From contig CAZPMO010000008.1 of the NCBI GenBank assembly GCA_964587515.1, forward strand, positions 1-54,580: a stretch of DNA of 54,580 nucleotides, given 5' to 3'. Below are positions 1 through 9,344 of the stretch, one piece after another. The notes under the pieces were generated by a model. It was given only the letters and a program-made list of their open reading frames with translations, was not told the DNA's origin and made no database searches. Source of the DNA: CAZPMO01 sp964587515 (GTDB taxonomy: Bacteria; Pseudomonadota; Alphaproteobacteria; MPNO01). Position 1 is the first letter of the stretch. Each line of letters starts with the position of its first letter. A program made the translations under genes and the position numbers.

Positions 1-216
1 CGCCATCTCGGCGGCGGCGGCGCGGGTAAATGTAAGACACAGAATACGTTCGGGGCGCGTGCCCGACAGCATCAGCCGCAGCACGCGGTCGACCAGCACC
101 TTGGTCTTGCCCGCGCCGGCCGAGGCCGCGACCCAGACCGAGGCGTTGGGGTCGGCGGCGCGTTGCTGCCCGGGATAGGCGGTCATACCGCCGCTGGTCG
201 CCGCCGCGCCGGTCAT
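1..216 (-). CDS. addA: AddA helicase-nuclease, N-terminal fragment (runs off the window)
   Basis: This is the first 72 codons of a UvrD/Rep-type helicase, cut by the window edge. The start ATG at 216 overlaps the addB stop as ATGA, so the two are translationally coupled. The translation contains AASAGAGKTKVL (about residues 29-40), the Walker A loop of the AddA/RecB family, and then LCLTFTRAAAAEM, helicase motif Ia. In the known complex, AddA supplies 3'-5' helicase and nuclease activity for double-strand break resection and works with AddB, the gene just upstream. The assignment rests on the motif and on the adjacency; most of the protein lies outside the window. Confidence 0.9.
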   Translation of the reverse strand, partial: MTGAAATSGGMTAYPGQQRAADPNASVWVAASAGAGKTKVLVDRVLRLMLSGTRPERILCLTFTRAAAAEMA

Positions 217-3185
217 GGGCGTTCCTCGCGATTGCGCGCAAACCATTCCTTGATGCGCTCCAGATGTTCGTAATCCGAGAAACGCGGCGCGCGGTCGGGA
301 TCGGGCTGGGCCAGATAGGGCGTATCGGGATCGTCATAGGACGCGATCAGCGCTTCCAGTCCCGCGCGCGCCGCCGTCGTCACGCGCTCGATATCGCTGT
401 CGGCGACGGTCTCCCGGGCCGGCGGGTCGCCGCCGGATAGTTGCCAGAACGCCAGCGCCGCCGCCATGGCGGGCGCGATGCCCTCGAAGCCGCCCTCGGC
501 CGCGATCACTGCCTCGAGCGGAAGCTGCGGCGCGTGCCCGGTGGTGACTTGTTTTTTCGACGGCGCGGCGCCGGTTTTGTAATCGATGATGGAAAGACCG
601 CCGTCGTGGTGGAGGTCGATACGGTCGGCCTTGGCCGCCAGCGTGAAGGGCCCGCCCGGCGCAGCGATGTCGATTTCGCCGGACACCTCGGTGGCGGTGG
701 ACGCGATGCCGGCCCGGCGGGCGCGTTCGGTTTCCACGAACCAGGCGGCGATGCGCTCGAAGCGCGGCCACCAGAAGGCGCGCACGCCCGGCCGCGCCAG
801 CGCCGACCCGAACGATCGTTCGCCGATTTCCAGCAATCGGTCGCCCGCGTCCGTGGGCAGGTCGTCGGGAAATTCCCGGAGAAAATCGTCCAGCGCGTCA
901 TGGATGATGGTGCCCCGGTCGGCCGCGCCGGGGTCCGCGTCGATCGGATCCAGCGCCCCCAAACCCAGCACATGGCGGGCATAGACGGCGTAGGGATCGC
1001 GCATCAGGGTTTCGATCTGGGTGACAGAAAGCCGTCGCGGCCGCGCTTCCACGGGCGGGATCGGCGCGGGCGCCTTGATATAGATCGGCTCGGCGTTATC
1101 GAGCAATGCCTGCCAGCGCGTGACCGTTTCCTGTCCGGCGGTAAGCGCGTCTTTCAGATCCGCGCGTTCGAGCACGTTGTCGAGACGCAGCAGCCAGCGC
1201 GACGGTACGGTGGGCGTGCCTTCGACGCGCCGCGCGCGGGTCAGCACCACCTCGCCGGCCGCGACGGCCTGGGTAAAATCGTGGGCCGCCAGCCCGATGC
1301 GCCGGTCGATGGGCGGCAGGCCGAATTGCGCCCGCATGGGCCGGCTCATCCACGGGTCGGTGCCCGGATCGGGCGGCCACGACCCCTCATTGAGTCCGCC
1401 GAGCACCATGAGGTCGGCGCGCTGGAGACGGGATTCCAGCGGCCCCCAGATATTCAGCCGGGGGTGACGGCCATGGCTCGGACGCACCACCCGGCCGGCC
1501 ATCAGCGCCTCGAACAGCGCGAACCACAGCCTGCCGTCGATGACCCCCAGCGCCGCCGCGGCATCGGACATTTCGCCAAGGAACGCGTATGCCGCTTCGC
1601 CCGCGTCCCCCGCCCACAACCGCGCCGATCCCGCCTCGCAGTCGGTCTTGGCCAGCGCCTCGGCGCATTCGACATGGGCGGCGATGAGATCGCGCATCGG
1701 CACCGCGCGGCGTCCGACGGCGGCTAGGAACGGCGCGGCGATTTCGCTGAAGCCGGTGAGCCACGGCTCAAGCTCGGCGTTCCCTTCGGTCGCGGCCAGC
1801 GCCGCCGCGATTCCCTGCAGCCCGCCCGCCGGGCGCGGGCCGCGTAGCGCCGCGCGTTCCAGCAATCGCACCCGCGCGCGAAATTCCGCCGTCGCCATGC
1901 CGCCCGCCGCCAGCGGATGTTTCAGGGTCGCCAGAAGCGGCACCGGCGCCGCGTCTTCCACCGCCATGGCCGCGATCAGGCGCAGGAAGACACCGGGCGG
2001 CGTTTCCGCCAGCGGACGGCCCGCCGAATCGTCGATTTCGATATCCCAGCGCCGCAGTTCGGCCGCAACGCGCCGCGCCAGGCCGCGATCGGCGGTGATC
2101 AGCGCCGCCGTCTTTTCGTCCTGTTCCAGCGCCTCGCGCAGCAGCAGCGCGATAATGCCGGCTTCTTCGCGCGGTCCCGGGCAGTCGATGCGGCGCACGC
2201 CCGCGATTGCGGTTGTAATCTCCGCCTCTTGCGCGGAGGCGGGTCCCGCCCCGGCGGGCCGCATTGCATCGCGCAGCAAAGCCGATCGCGCGCCGGGTGT
2301 CCCGGTCGCGCCCCAGACCGGAATTTCGCCGGGAGTGAATTCAAGGCGCGCGAGCAGGCGCACCATGCCGGACTGCGGATGAGTGTCCCCGATGTTTTCG
2401 AGGCTTTCCGTATCGAGCGCCGTATCCAGGCCGGGCAGCAGCACCATGCCGTCCGGCAATTCGGCGACCGCCGCGATCAAGTCGGCGGTCGCGGGCACGG
2501 TGCCGGTCGAGCCGGCGACGATCACGGCATCGGTGGGCGGGCTTTCGCGCCATGACGCGATCCGCGCCGCGATCACGCGGTTGCGGCGCTCGGCCGGGTC
2601 GATGCAGCCCTGCCCATCCAGCACGGCGGGCCAGTTCTCGGTGACCAGGGTCAAAAATTTCAGCGTGACCTGCCAATGCCCGGCGAGCTCTTCGGGGACC
2701 AGATCGGCCAGCGCGTCGAACGAAAGCCGTTCGGTCCGCACCTGATCGATCAGCCGCGCGAGCTCGGCGGCGAGGCGCGCGGCCTGGGCCGGGCTCGGCT
2801 GGCCGCCGCCTTCGGCCTCGGCGCGCGCGAGGATCAGCCGGGTCAGCAGCATCTGGCGGCGCATTTCCGGGATCGCGGGCGGAATTTCGAGCGCGTCCGG
2901 TGAACCCGGCTCCTCGCTTCCCGCCGTGAAGTCGAGTTCCTCCCCGTCGAGGTCGCCGATCGGGCTCAGCGTCGGCAGCAGAAGCGCCGCGCCGCCGCCC
3001 TGGCGCAGGAACGCCTCGGCCAGCGCGCGGCAGGCGCGCCGCGTCGGCAGCAGCACCGTCGCGGCGGCAAGCTCCATCGGCGCGCCCTCCAACCGCTCCA
3101 GCAGACCGGCGGCGAGCGTATCGACGAACGACACATCGGCTGGAAGGGTGAAAATATTGCCGATATCGACGATCCTTGGTGTCAG
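213..3185 (-). CDS. addB: AddB, double-strand break repair nuclease subunit
   Basis: Alphaproteobacterial AddB subunit of the AddAB helicase-nuclease (RecBCD counterpart). The first conventional start is GTG at 3134, giving 973 residues. The reading frame stays open upstream and encodes NIFTLPADVSFVDTL, which matches the usual AddB N-terminus. There is no ATG, GTG or TTG there, so I extend it to CTG at 3185, which overlaps the upstream stop as CTGA; this start is uncertain. Counting from the GTG, the C-terminal PD-(D/E)XK nuclease domain shows GTIIHDAL (near residue 745), ADRIDL and IIDYKTG (Asp851, Lys853), then a QLPLEA motif. The central part is the inactive helicase-like body of the family. 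It sits between murU and addA. Confidence 0.93.
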   Translation of the reverse strand: MTPRIVDIGNIFTLPADVSFVDTLAAGLLERLEGAPMELAAATVLLPTRRACRALAEAFLRQGGGAALLLPTLSPIGDLDGEELDFTAGSEEPGSPDALEIPPAIPEMRRQMLLTRLILARAEAEGGGQPSPAQAARLAAELARLIDQVRTERLSFDALADLVPEELAGHWQVTLKFLTLVTENWPAVLDGQGCIDPAERRNRVIAARIASWRESPPTDAVIVAGSTGTVPATADLIAAVAELPDGMVLLPGLDTALDTESLENIGDTHPQSGMVRLLARLEFTPGEIPVWGATGTPGARSALLRDAMRPAGAGPASAQEAEITTAIAGVRRIDCPGPREEAGIIALLLREALEQDEKTAALITADRGLARRVAAELRRWDIEIDDSAGRPLAETPPGVFLRLIAAMAVEDAAPVPLLATLKHPLAAGGMATAEFRARVRLLERAALRGPRPAGGLQGIAAALAATEGNAELEPWLTGFSEIAAPFLAAVGRRAVPMRDLIAAHVECAEALAKTDCEAGSARLWAGDAGEAAYAFLGEMSDAAAALGVIDGRLWFALFEALMAGRVVRPSHGRHPRLNIWGPLESRLQRADLMVLGGLNEGSWPPDPGTDPWMSRPMRAQFGLPPIDRRIGLAAHDFTQAVAAGEVVLTRARRVEGTPTVPSRWLLRLDNVLERADLKDALTAGQETVTRWQALLDNAEPIYIKAPAPIPPVEARPRRLSVTQIETLMRDPYAVYARHVLGLGALDPIDADPGAADRGTIIHDALDDFLREFPDDLPTDAGDRLLEIGERSFGSALARPGVRAFWWPRFERIAAWFVETERARRAGIASTATEVSGEIDIAAPGGPFTLAAKADRIDLHHDGGLSIIDYKTGAAPSKKQVTTGHAPQLPLEAVIAAEGGFEGIAPAMAAALAFWQLSGGDPPARETVADSDIERVTTAARAGLEALIASYDDPDTPYLAQPDPDRAPRFSDYEHLERIKEWFARNREERP

Positions 3186-3904
3186 GCGGGTGGTTCGGAG
3201 CGACCCCCCAACCGCGAATCGGCTTCCTTCAAGCTGTCCGGCGTGCCGACATGGTACCAGCCCCCGTCATGCACGATGCCATGGAGCCGCCCTTCATTCT
3301 CCGCCCTGTCATAGAGTCGGTTCAAGGAAAATGCGCCGGCCGGCGCGTCCGTGAACAGACGCGGGTGGAGAATCTGGACGCCGGTGAACACCAGCGGCGC
3401 GGTTTCCTCCGGCGCGCGACGGCGAACCCGACCATTGTCTTGGAGGCTGAAATCGCCCGCGCCCGCATAGCCAACGGCGGCGTTCGTGGGATGCAGCAGC
3501 AGCAGCGCGTCCATTTCTTCGTCCCGCCAGGCCGCGGCCAACCGGTCGAGCGCCGGAACCACGCCATCGGTCCAGACGATGTCGGCATTGGCGACATAAA
3601 AGGCGGGCGCGCCCAGCATCGAAAGCGCCTTGGTCACGCCGCCGCCGGTGTCGAGCAGCTCGTCTTCCCGCGACACTGAAATCGCCGGTCCCGCGCGGCC
3701 CGCCACATGCGCCTCGATCATGTCGGCAAGGTAATGGCAGTTGACCACGGCGTTGCCGATACCCGCCGCGTCCAGGTGATCGAGCGCCCGGTCGAGCATG
3801 GTCCGGCCGGCGACCTCGAGCAGCGGTTTCGGCAGATTGTCGGTCAGCGGGCGCATGCGAATGCCAAGCCCGGCGGCCAGCACCATTGCACGGCCGGGCT
3901 TCAT
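3182..3904 (-). CDS. murU: Nucleotidyltransferase, MurU-like (MurNAc-1-phosphate uridylyltransferase)
   Basis: A 240-residue sugar-phosphate nucleotidyltransferase. The N-terminal signature LAAGLGIRMRPLT (residues 9-21), followed by PKPLLEVAGRTML, is the nucleotide-binding loop of this family; the usual Thr in GLGTRM is Ile here. VANADIVW is the metal/substrate Asp region. The start ATG overlaps the stop of the upstream kinase gene as ATGA. MurU makes UDP-MurNAc from MurNAc-1-phosphate, and its partner AmgK is encoded directly upstream. The pair bypasses de novo UDP-MurNAc synthesis during peptidoglycan recycling. The substrate is inferred from the kinase pairing; the fold assignment is firm. 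Confidence 0.8.
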   Translation of the reverse strand: MKPGRAMVLAAGLGIRMRPLTDNLPKPLLEVAGRTMLDRALDHLDAAGIGNAVVNCHYLADMIEAHVAGRAGPAISVSREDELLDTGGGVTKALSMLGAPAFYVANADIVWTDGVVPALDRLAAAWRDEEMDALLLLHPTNAAVGYAGAGDFSLQDNGRVRRRAPEETAPLVFTGVQILHPRLFTDAPAGAFSLNRLYDRAENEGRLHGIVHDGGWYHVGTPDSLKEADSRLGGRSEPPA

Positions 3905-4911
3905 CGGACGGGCCTTTCGGGCGGAATAATCCGTTGCACCGGCGGAATGTGGGCATCAAGCCACGCCGTCAGGGGCGCCAGGTCTTCGTGGCCGGCGGCG
4001 CGTTCCAGCAGTCGCCACAGCCGCGGGATATGGCGCAGATAGTCGGGTTTGCCGTCGCGATCGCGCAACCGGGTAAAGATGCCGATGACCTTGCAGTGCC
4101 GCTGCGCGGCGAGCGCCGTGGCGGAAACCTCGAAATCCGACCGATCAAGACCGGGGAAGGCGGCGAGATAGCGCGCCGTCATTTCATCGGCCAGTGTTTC
4201 GGCGATGTCGCGGCGCGCGTCCTCCAGCAGCGAAACCAAATCGTAGGTCACCGGACCCGCCACGGCGTCCTGGAAATCGAGCAGGCCGCAGGCGGCGATG
4301 CCGTCGCGTCCGGAAATACGTATCAGATTGTCGACATGGAAATCGCGCAGCACCAGCGTTTCGGGAACACCGCGCGCGCGGGCCAGCAGCGACCGCCAGC
4401 AATCGAGATAGGACTCGCGCACCGCATTGCCGGGCTCGACGCCGACCGCCGGCAGGTACCAGTCGACCAGCAGCACGGCCTCGTCGAGCAGCAGCGCATC
4501 GTCATAGAGCGGCGCGCCGGCGGGGATCGCCTCCGCGGAGGGCCGCGCGTGCAGATCGATCAGCACGTCGGTGGCCAGGCGATAAAGGGCCGCCTCATCG
4601 GCGCCCGCCGCGAGAAGCCTCGTATAAGTGTCGTCGCCCAGATCCTCCAGCAACACCAGACCCGCGGCCGCGTCGTCCGCCAGGATCGCGGGCGCGCTGT
4701 AGCCCATCGCCACCAGATGCCGGGCGATGCGCAGGAAGGGCCCGACGTCTTCTTTGTCGGGCGGCGCGTCCATAAGCACGGCGCGGCGGTCGCCTTCCAC
4801 GATGCGGTCATAGCGGCGAAACGATGCGTCGGCGGCCAGCACGCCGCGCGCCGCACCGCCCCAGCCGGCGCGTTCCAGGAACGCCGCGATCTGGCCGTCG
4901 CGGTCAGCCAT
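3901..4911 (-). CDS. amgK: Aminoglycoside phosphotransferase-fold sugar kinase, AmgK-like
   Basis: A 336-residue kinase with the APH/choline kinase fold. VLRDFHVDNL (near residue 190) holds the catalytic Asp and metal-binding Asn, and LLDFQDA (near residue 214) is the DFG-equivalent. The N-terminal part has the ASFRRYDR stretch typical of AmgK-like proteins. AmgK phosphorylates the anomeric position of MurNAc or GlcNAc for cell-wall recycling, feeding MurU. The gene overlaps tsaE by 8 bases upstream and murU by 4 downstream, so all are probably co-transcribed. An alternative is a generic small-molecule phosphotransferase, but the MurU neighbour argues for recycling. Confidence 0.8.
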   Translation of the reverse strand: MADRDGQIAAFLERAGWGGAARGVLAADASFRRYDRIVEGDRRAVLMDAPPDKEDVGPFLRIARHLVAMGYSAPAILADDAAAGLVLLEDLGDDTYTRLLAAGADEAALYRLATDVLIDLHARPSAEAIPAGAPLYDDALLLDEAVLLVDWYLPAVGVEPGNAVRESYLDCWRSLLARARGVPETLVLRDFHVDNLIRISGRDGIAACGLLDFQDAVAGPVTYDLVSLLEDARRDIAETLADEMTARYLAAFPGLDRSDFEVSATALAAQRHCKVIGIFTRLRDRDGKPDYLRHIPRLWRLLERAAGHEDLAPLTAWLDAHIPPVQRIIPPERPVR

Positions 4912-5407
4912 GTGTCACAAACCCTTCGAACGCGGCCGCGCGCGCAACGAAGGCGCCGTGGAACGTCAGATGGGCGACCCGGCCCTCCAACGTGGCGCCA
5001 GGCGCAAGCTCGATATCGAGCCGGTCTTCGGGCAGCAGCGATCCCAGCCGATCCGGCCACTCGATCAGGGAAATCCCCTCGGCGAAGGCGTCCTCGATGC
5101 CGAGCTCGTAACATTCCTCGGCGCGTTCGATACGGTAGAGATCGAAGTGGTAGACGGTCGCGTCGGTGAACTCATAGGCTTGCACGAGGGTGAATGTCGG
5201 GCTCGGCACTTCCGGCGTCTCGCCGCTCGACATGGCTTCGATGAAGCCGCGCGCGAATGTGGTCTTGCCGACGCCGAGCCCGCCGGAAAGCGCGATCACA
5301 TCGCCCATTTGGGCGCGGGCCGCGAGCGCCGCGGCCAGCGCGGCCGTGGCGGCGGGGTCCGGCAGATCGATCCGCATCGTTGATGGAGCGGTGGAAATCG
5401 CGACCAT
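4904..5407 (-). CDS. tsaE: TsaE, tRNA t6A37 biosynthesis ATPase
   Basis: TsaE ATPase of the TsaBDE complex that installs threonylcarbamoyl on A37 of ANN-decoding tRNAs. The Walker A GGLGVGKTTFARG lies near residues 42-54, PSPTFTLVQ follows, and HFDLYRIE plus the C-terminal LIEWPDRLG are classic family motifs. I choose ATG at 5407; a GTG one codon upstream is also in frame. About 167 residues, as usual for the family. It starts 9 bases after the divL stop and overlaps the AmgK-like kinase gene, a layout common in alphaproteobacteria. Confidence 0.95.
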   Translation of the reverse strand: MVAISTAPSTMRIDLPDPAATAALAAALAARAQMGDVIALSGGLGVGKTTFARGFIEAMSSGETPEVPSPTFTLVQAYEFTDATVYHFDLYRIERAEECYELGIEDAFAEGISLIEWPDRLGSLLPEDRLDIELAPGATLEGRVAHLTFHGAFVARAAAFEGFVTHG

Positions 5408-5416
5408 CACGGCCGG

Positions 5417-7867
5417 TCAACCGGTGCCGATCCGCAATTCGTTGAAGTCCTCGATCTCGCGCGCCGGTAAAACGCAGGTCACCTTGGTCCCCACGCCCGA
5501 TTCGGATTCGAGCTCAACGGTTCCCCCATGCAGCTCGACGAAGCTCTTGACCAGGGACAGGCCGAGCCCGACGCCGGTGCGCCGCGCTTCGGCGTTGTCG
5601 CCGCGTTCGAACCGCTCGAAGACACGCGACCGGTCGGTCTCGGTGATGCCGATACCGGTGTCGGTGAAGGTCAGCGTCACGCGCCCGTCGGTGCGGCGCG
5701 CCGAGACGGTGATCGAGCCGTCCTCGGGCGTGAACTTCACCGAATTGCTCATGATGTTGAACAATGCCTGTTTCAGCCGGCGTTCGTCGGCCACGATCGC
5801 GCCGATATCGAGCGGGCAATCGAAATCCAGGAACAGACGTTTCTTGCGCATGCGCTCGCGGGTCAGTGTAAGAACGCTCGATAGCAAATCATGCAGATTG
5901 ACCGGTTCGAGCTCGAGCATCATGTGCCCCGCTTCGACGCTCGCGAGATCGAGAATGTCGTTGATCAGCGACAGCAGGGTGTTCGAGGATTCGAGAATGC
6001 CCCGGCTATATTCGGTCTGGCGGTCGTTGAGCTCGCCGAAATACTGCCCCGTGAGAATTTCCGAGAAACCGATGATGGTGTTGAGAGGGGTCCGAAGTTC
6101 ATAGGAAACATTGGCGATGAATTCGGATTTCAACCGGTCGGCGGTCTCAAGCGCGTCGTTGCGTTCCCGGAGCGCGCGCTCCACCCGGTTGGAATCGCTG
6201 ACGTCGAGATAGCTCAGCAGCACCGCGCCATCGGGCAGCGGTACGGTGGCGAAATCGAGCACCGATCCATCGCTGCGTTCGACACGACCGGTATAGCCTT
6301 CGCGGCCGGTCAGCAACGCGATGATTTCCTCGCGCTGTGCGGCCCAGTCGCCGTCTTCCTCGATGAATTCGCGCATGCGCTCGACCAGATCCGAAATATG
6401 GGGCGAGGCGACGAGTTCCTCCTCCGGCAGTTGCCACATCCGCCCGAAAGCGGGGTTGGAAAGCTGCAACCGGCCATCCGCGCCGATCACCGCAATGCCC
6501 TCGTAGAGGTTGTCGAGCGTTTCGCGCTGCACCGCGATCAGGGTGTTGTAGGAGCGCTCGAGCGCCAGCGTGTCGCTGACGTCCTCCCACGTCAGCAACA
6601 GCCCGCCGAACGGGTGCGGCGTGACAACGGCGCGATAGGTCGGCCCGTCGGGCAGGTAAATCAGCTCCTCGAACGGATCCATCAGCTCGGTAAACTGGCG
6701 CAGCTGCTCTTCTTTGAAGGCGGGGAAGTTCGCCACCTCGGGCAGGCGCCGGTTATCGCGAAGCGCTTCCAGCACCTCGCCCATCGGCGGTTCGGCGCGC
6801 AGCCAGTTTTCGTCGAGCTCCCACAGCTTCAGGAAAGCGTTGTTGAAAAAGTTCAGCCGCTGGTCGGCGCTATAAATGGCGACCGCCGTGCCGAGCTGTT
6901 GCAGCACCTCTTCGTGGCCGCCGATGTGGCGGCTCAGCTCGGCCCGAACTTCCTCGATCTCGGTAAGATCGAGAGCATATCCCGCGACCCGCCCGTCTTC
7001 GTCGAGCCGCCGTTCGGTGAACTGGGCATAGCGCCGCGCGCCGCCGATAACCACGTGGCGTGCGCTCGTGGTGTCATCGGGCGGGGTTTGGCCATCACCC
7101 GTGGCGCGGCGTTCCTTGGCCAGGATCGCGGGAGCGAGTTCGGGCAGGGAGCCCGGCGCCGCGGCCGCATCCTTGCCCACCGCGGCCGCATAGGCGGAAT
7201 TGACGTATTCGAGCGCCGAATCCGGACCCCGGTGCCATACCGGCATGGGCAGGATATCGAGAATTCGTCCAAGTCCGGCGCGTTCGCCGGAAAGCTTCGC
7301 GGTTCGCTCGGCATTGGCGGTGTCGTCGCGAATCCAGAGCACGGCGGCCGACGGGCCGGCGGAGGTATCGCCGCCGCTGGCGACGCCGCGTAATTCGAGC
7401 GTGCGGTCGCCTTTTTCCTCCTTCATGGACAGTTCGAAAATCTCGCCGTTGGTCCGCAGCAGCTGTATCGCCGAATCAAGCTCCGCGCGGTTCGCAGGCG
7501 ACAACAGATCGGCGATTTCCGCATAGCCGACGTCGTCGGATGCGCCGCCGAGGAATGCCGCCAGACCAGGCGAGGCCTCCTCGATGCCGTGCACCAGATC
7601 CCAGCACAGAAACTGATCGTTGCCCGACGTCAGAATTTCGGAATGTCGTTTCGCTTCATCGGCAAGGTCCCGGCAGCGCGCTTCCGCGATCGACATGCGG
7701 TGACGGTAATAGACCACCGCGCCGGTCGCGCACAACGCCAATGCGCCGGTCACCCAGAGCGCGCTATCGCCGCCGGGCGCACCCTCTGCGGCCCGCGCCG
7801 TCGCGGGAACCAGCGTCAGAATCGATATATGGGCGAAATGCGCCCAGCCCCCGAATTTGGAGCGCAT
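5417..7867 (-). CDS. divL: DivL-type PAS sensor pseudo-histidine kinase (Tyr in the H-box)
   Basis: An 816-residue membrane sensor. The N-terminus has a hydrophobic leader and a transmembrane segment near residues 35-53 (LWVTGALALCATGAVVY), then several PAS-like modules to about residue 560. The dimerisation box reads FIANVSYELRTPLN, with Tyr589 where ordinary kinases have His. The ATP-binding domain is complete: N-box FNIMSNSVKF, G1 DTGIGI and G2 TGVGLGLSLVKSF. DivL of Caulobacter has the same Tyr and tunes the CckA-ChpT-CtrA cell-cycle pathway through DivK binding. The position upstream of tsaE supports DivL. A sequencing error is unlikely because the rest of the box fits the DivL pattern. 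Confidence 0.88.
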   Translation of the reverse strand: MRSKFGGWAHFAHISILTLVPATARAAEGAPGGDSALWVTGALALCATGAVVYYRHRMSIAEARCRDLADEAKRHSEILTSGNDQFLCWDLVHGIEEASPGLAAFLGGASDDVGYAEIADLLSPANRAELDSAIQLLRTNGEIFELSMKEEKGDRTLELRGVASGGDTSAGPSAAVLWIRDDTANAERTAKLSGERAGLGRILDILPMPVWHRGPDSALEYVNSAYAAAVGKDAAAAPGSLPELAPAILAKERRATGDGQTPPDDTTSARHVVIGGARRYAQFTERRLDEDGRVAGYALDLTEIEEVRAELSRHIGGHEEVLQQLGTAVAIYSADQRLNFFNNAFLKLWELDENWLRAEPPMGEVLEALRDNRRLPEVANFPAFKEEQLRQFTELMDPFEELIYLPDGPTYRAVVTPHPFGGLLLTWEDVSDTLALERSYNTLIAVQRETLDNLYEGIAVIGADGRLQLSNPAFGRMWQLPEEELVASPHISDLVERMREFIEEDGDWAAQREEIIALLTGREGYTGRVERSDGSVLDFATVPLPDGAVLLSYLDVSDSNRVERALRERNDALETADRLKSEFIANVSYELRTPLNTIIGFSEILTGQYFGELNDRQTEYSRGILESSNTLLSLINDILDLASVEAGHMMLELEPVNLHDLLSSVLTLTRERMRKKRLFLDFDCPLDIGAIVADERRLKQALFNIMSNSVKFTPEDGSITVSARRTDGRVTLTFTDTGIGITETDRSRVFERFERGDNAEARRTGVGLGLSLVKSFVELHGGTVELESESGVGTKVTCVLPAREIEDFNELRIGTG

Positions 7868-7936
7868 TCAATTCACCTCTGGTGGCGGACGAATCTAATA
7901 ATCAAACGCCTTTGTGGTACGGGAGTCTATCCTGAA

Positions 7937-9232
7937 CTAATACCGATAATGGTCCGGCTTGTACGGACCGTCGGTCTTGATGCCAAGATAGTCGGACTGC
8001 TCCTTGCTCAGCGTGGTCAGCTTTACGCCCAGCCGTTCGAGATGCAGCGCCGCGACTTTTTCGTCGAGATGTTTCGGAAGCACATAGACCTTGTTCTCGT
8101 ATGTCTCGTGGTTATCCCAGACTTCGATTTGCGCGAGAACCTGATTGGTGAAAGAGGCGCTCATCACGAAGCTGGGATGGCCGGTGGCGCAGCCGAGATT
8201 GACCAGCCGCCCCTCCGCCAGCACGATCAGCCGTTTGCCGTCCGGGAATTCGACCTCGTCAACCTGCGGCTTGACGTTGTGCCATTTGTAATTGCGCAGC
8301 GATTCGATCTGAATTTCGCTGTCGAAATGGCCGATGTTGCAGACGATGGCGCGATCCTTCATCTCCCGCATATGGTCCAGCGTGATCACGTCGATATTGC
8401 CCGTGGTGGTCACGAAGATGTCGCCGATGGGCGCGGCTTCCTCCATGGTGGTCACCTCGTAGCCCTCCATCGCCGCCTGCAGCGCGCAGATCGGATCGAT
8501 TTCGGTCACCAGAACGCGCGCGCCCTGGGTCCGGAGCGAGGCGGCGGAACCCTTGCCGACATCGCCGAAGCCGCCGACGACGCAGACCTTACCGGCCACC
8601 ATGACATCGGTGGCGCGCTTGATGCCGTCGACCAGGCTTTCGCGGCACCCGTAGAGATTGTCGAATTTGGATTTGGTGACGGAGTCGTTGACGTTGATCG
8701 CCGGAACTTTCAGCGCGCCGCTGCGTTCCATCTCGTAGAGACGGTGCACGCCGGTGGTGGTTTCTTCCGACAGGCCGCGCACATCGGCCAGCATCTCGCC
8801 GTACTTGTCGTGCATCAGTTTGGTGAGGTCGCCGCCGTCGTCGAGGATCATGTTTGGGCGCCAGCCGTCAGGTCCCTCGATGGTCTGTTCGATGCACCAC
8901 CAGAATTCCTCTTCGGTCAGACCCTTCCAGGCAAATACCGGGATACCGGCCTCCGCCATTGCCGCCGCGGCCTGGTCCTGCGTCGAAAATATGTTGCACG
9001 ACGACCAGCGCACCGTGGCGCCGAGCGCAACCAGGGTCTCCATCAGCACAGCGGTCTGGATGGTCATGTGGAGACAACCGACGATGCGCGCGTCTTTCAG
9101 CGGCTGGCTTTTGCCGTATTCGTCGCGCAAGGCCATCAGGCCGGGCATCTCGGTTTCCGCGATGGCGATTTCCTTGCGGCCCCACTCGGCAAGCGAGATA
9201 TCCGAGACTTTGTAATCGGTAGACGAACTCAT
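7937..9232 (-). CDS. ahcY: S-adenosylhomocysteinase (SAH hydrolase)
   Basis: A 431-residue NAD-dependent enzyme splitting S-adenosylhomocysteine into adenosine and homocysteine, closing the methyl cycle. The start ATG at 9232 is chosen over a longer frame because of the GGAG Shine-Dalgarno sequence eight bases before it and the family-typical length. Motifs: CLHMTIQTAVLMETL near the N-terminus, the NAD-binding loop GGFGDVGKGSA, GNIDVI, and the conserved C-terminus KPDHYRY, whose Lys and Tyr reach into the partner subunit. It is preceded by a 210-base gap with a plausible promoter and stands alone between HPr and divL. Confidence 0.98.
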   Translation of the reverse strand: MSSSTDYKVSDISLAEWGRKEIAIAETEMPGLMALRDEYGKSQPLKDARIVGCLHMTIQTAVLMETLVALGATVRWSSCNIFSTQDQAAAAMAEAGIPVFAWKGLTEEEFWWCIEQTIEGPDGWRPNMILDDGGDLTKLMHDKYGEMLADVRGLSEETTTGVHRLYEMERSGALKVPAINVNDSVTKSKFDNLYGCRESLVDGIKRATDVMVAGKVCVVGGFGDVGKGSAASLRTQGARVLVTEIDPICALQAAMEGYEVTTMEEAAPIGDIFVTTTGNIDVITLDHMREMKDRAIVCNIGHFDSEIQIESLRNYKWHNVKPQVDEVEFPDGKRLIVLAEGRLVNLGCATGHPSFVMSASFTNQVLAQIEVWDNHETYENKVYVLPKHLDEKVAALHLERLGVKLTTLSKEQSDYLGIKTDGPYKPDHYRY

Positions 9233-9314
9233 AAGTATCTCCGGCGTTGAAGTCGTGGCGGTAAGTGTCGGCTGGGGGATCGACGCGTTGCGCACCCCTT
9301 GCACGGGCGAAGGC

Positions 9315-9344
9315 GATATAGCAGGCGGTGAGACCTCGACGCAA
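9315..9344 (-). promoter_or_regulatory. Putative promoter of ahcY
   Basis: On the minus strand TTGCGT is followed after 18 bases by TATATC, or after 17 by CTATAT, close to a housekeeping sigma-70 promoter. It lies about 85 bases before the ahcY start. I looked for a recognisable SAH or SAM riboswitch in the leader and did not see one. Confidence 0.35.

Noticed and set aside
441..1727. Long plus-strand open frame inside addB
   Set aside because: Mirror frame of a GC-rich gene, with low-complexity Arg/Gly content and no motif; addB is certain on the other strand.
3886..5169. Long plus-strand open frame across the amgK and tsaE genes
   Set aside because: Spans parts of two well-identified genes on the opposite strand and shows no protein-like pattern.
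6095..6110. His-to-Tyr change in the H-box as a sequencing error
   Set aside because: The surrounding box and the gene's position match DivL, where Tyr is the normal residue.
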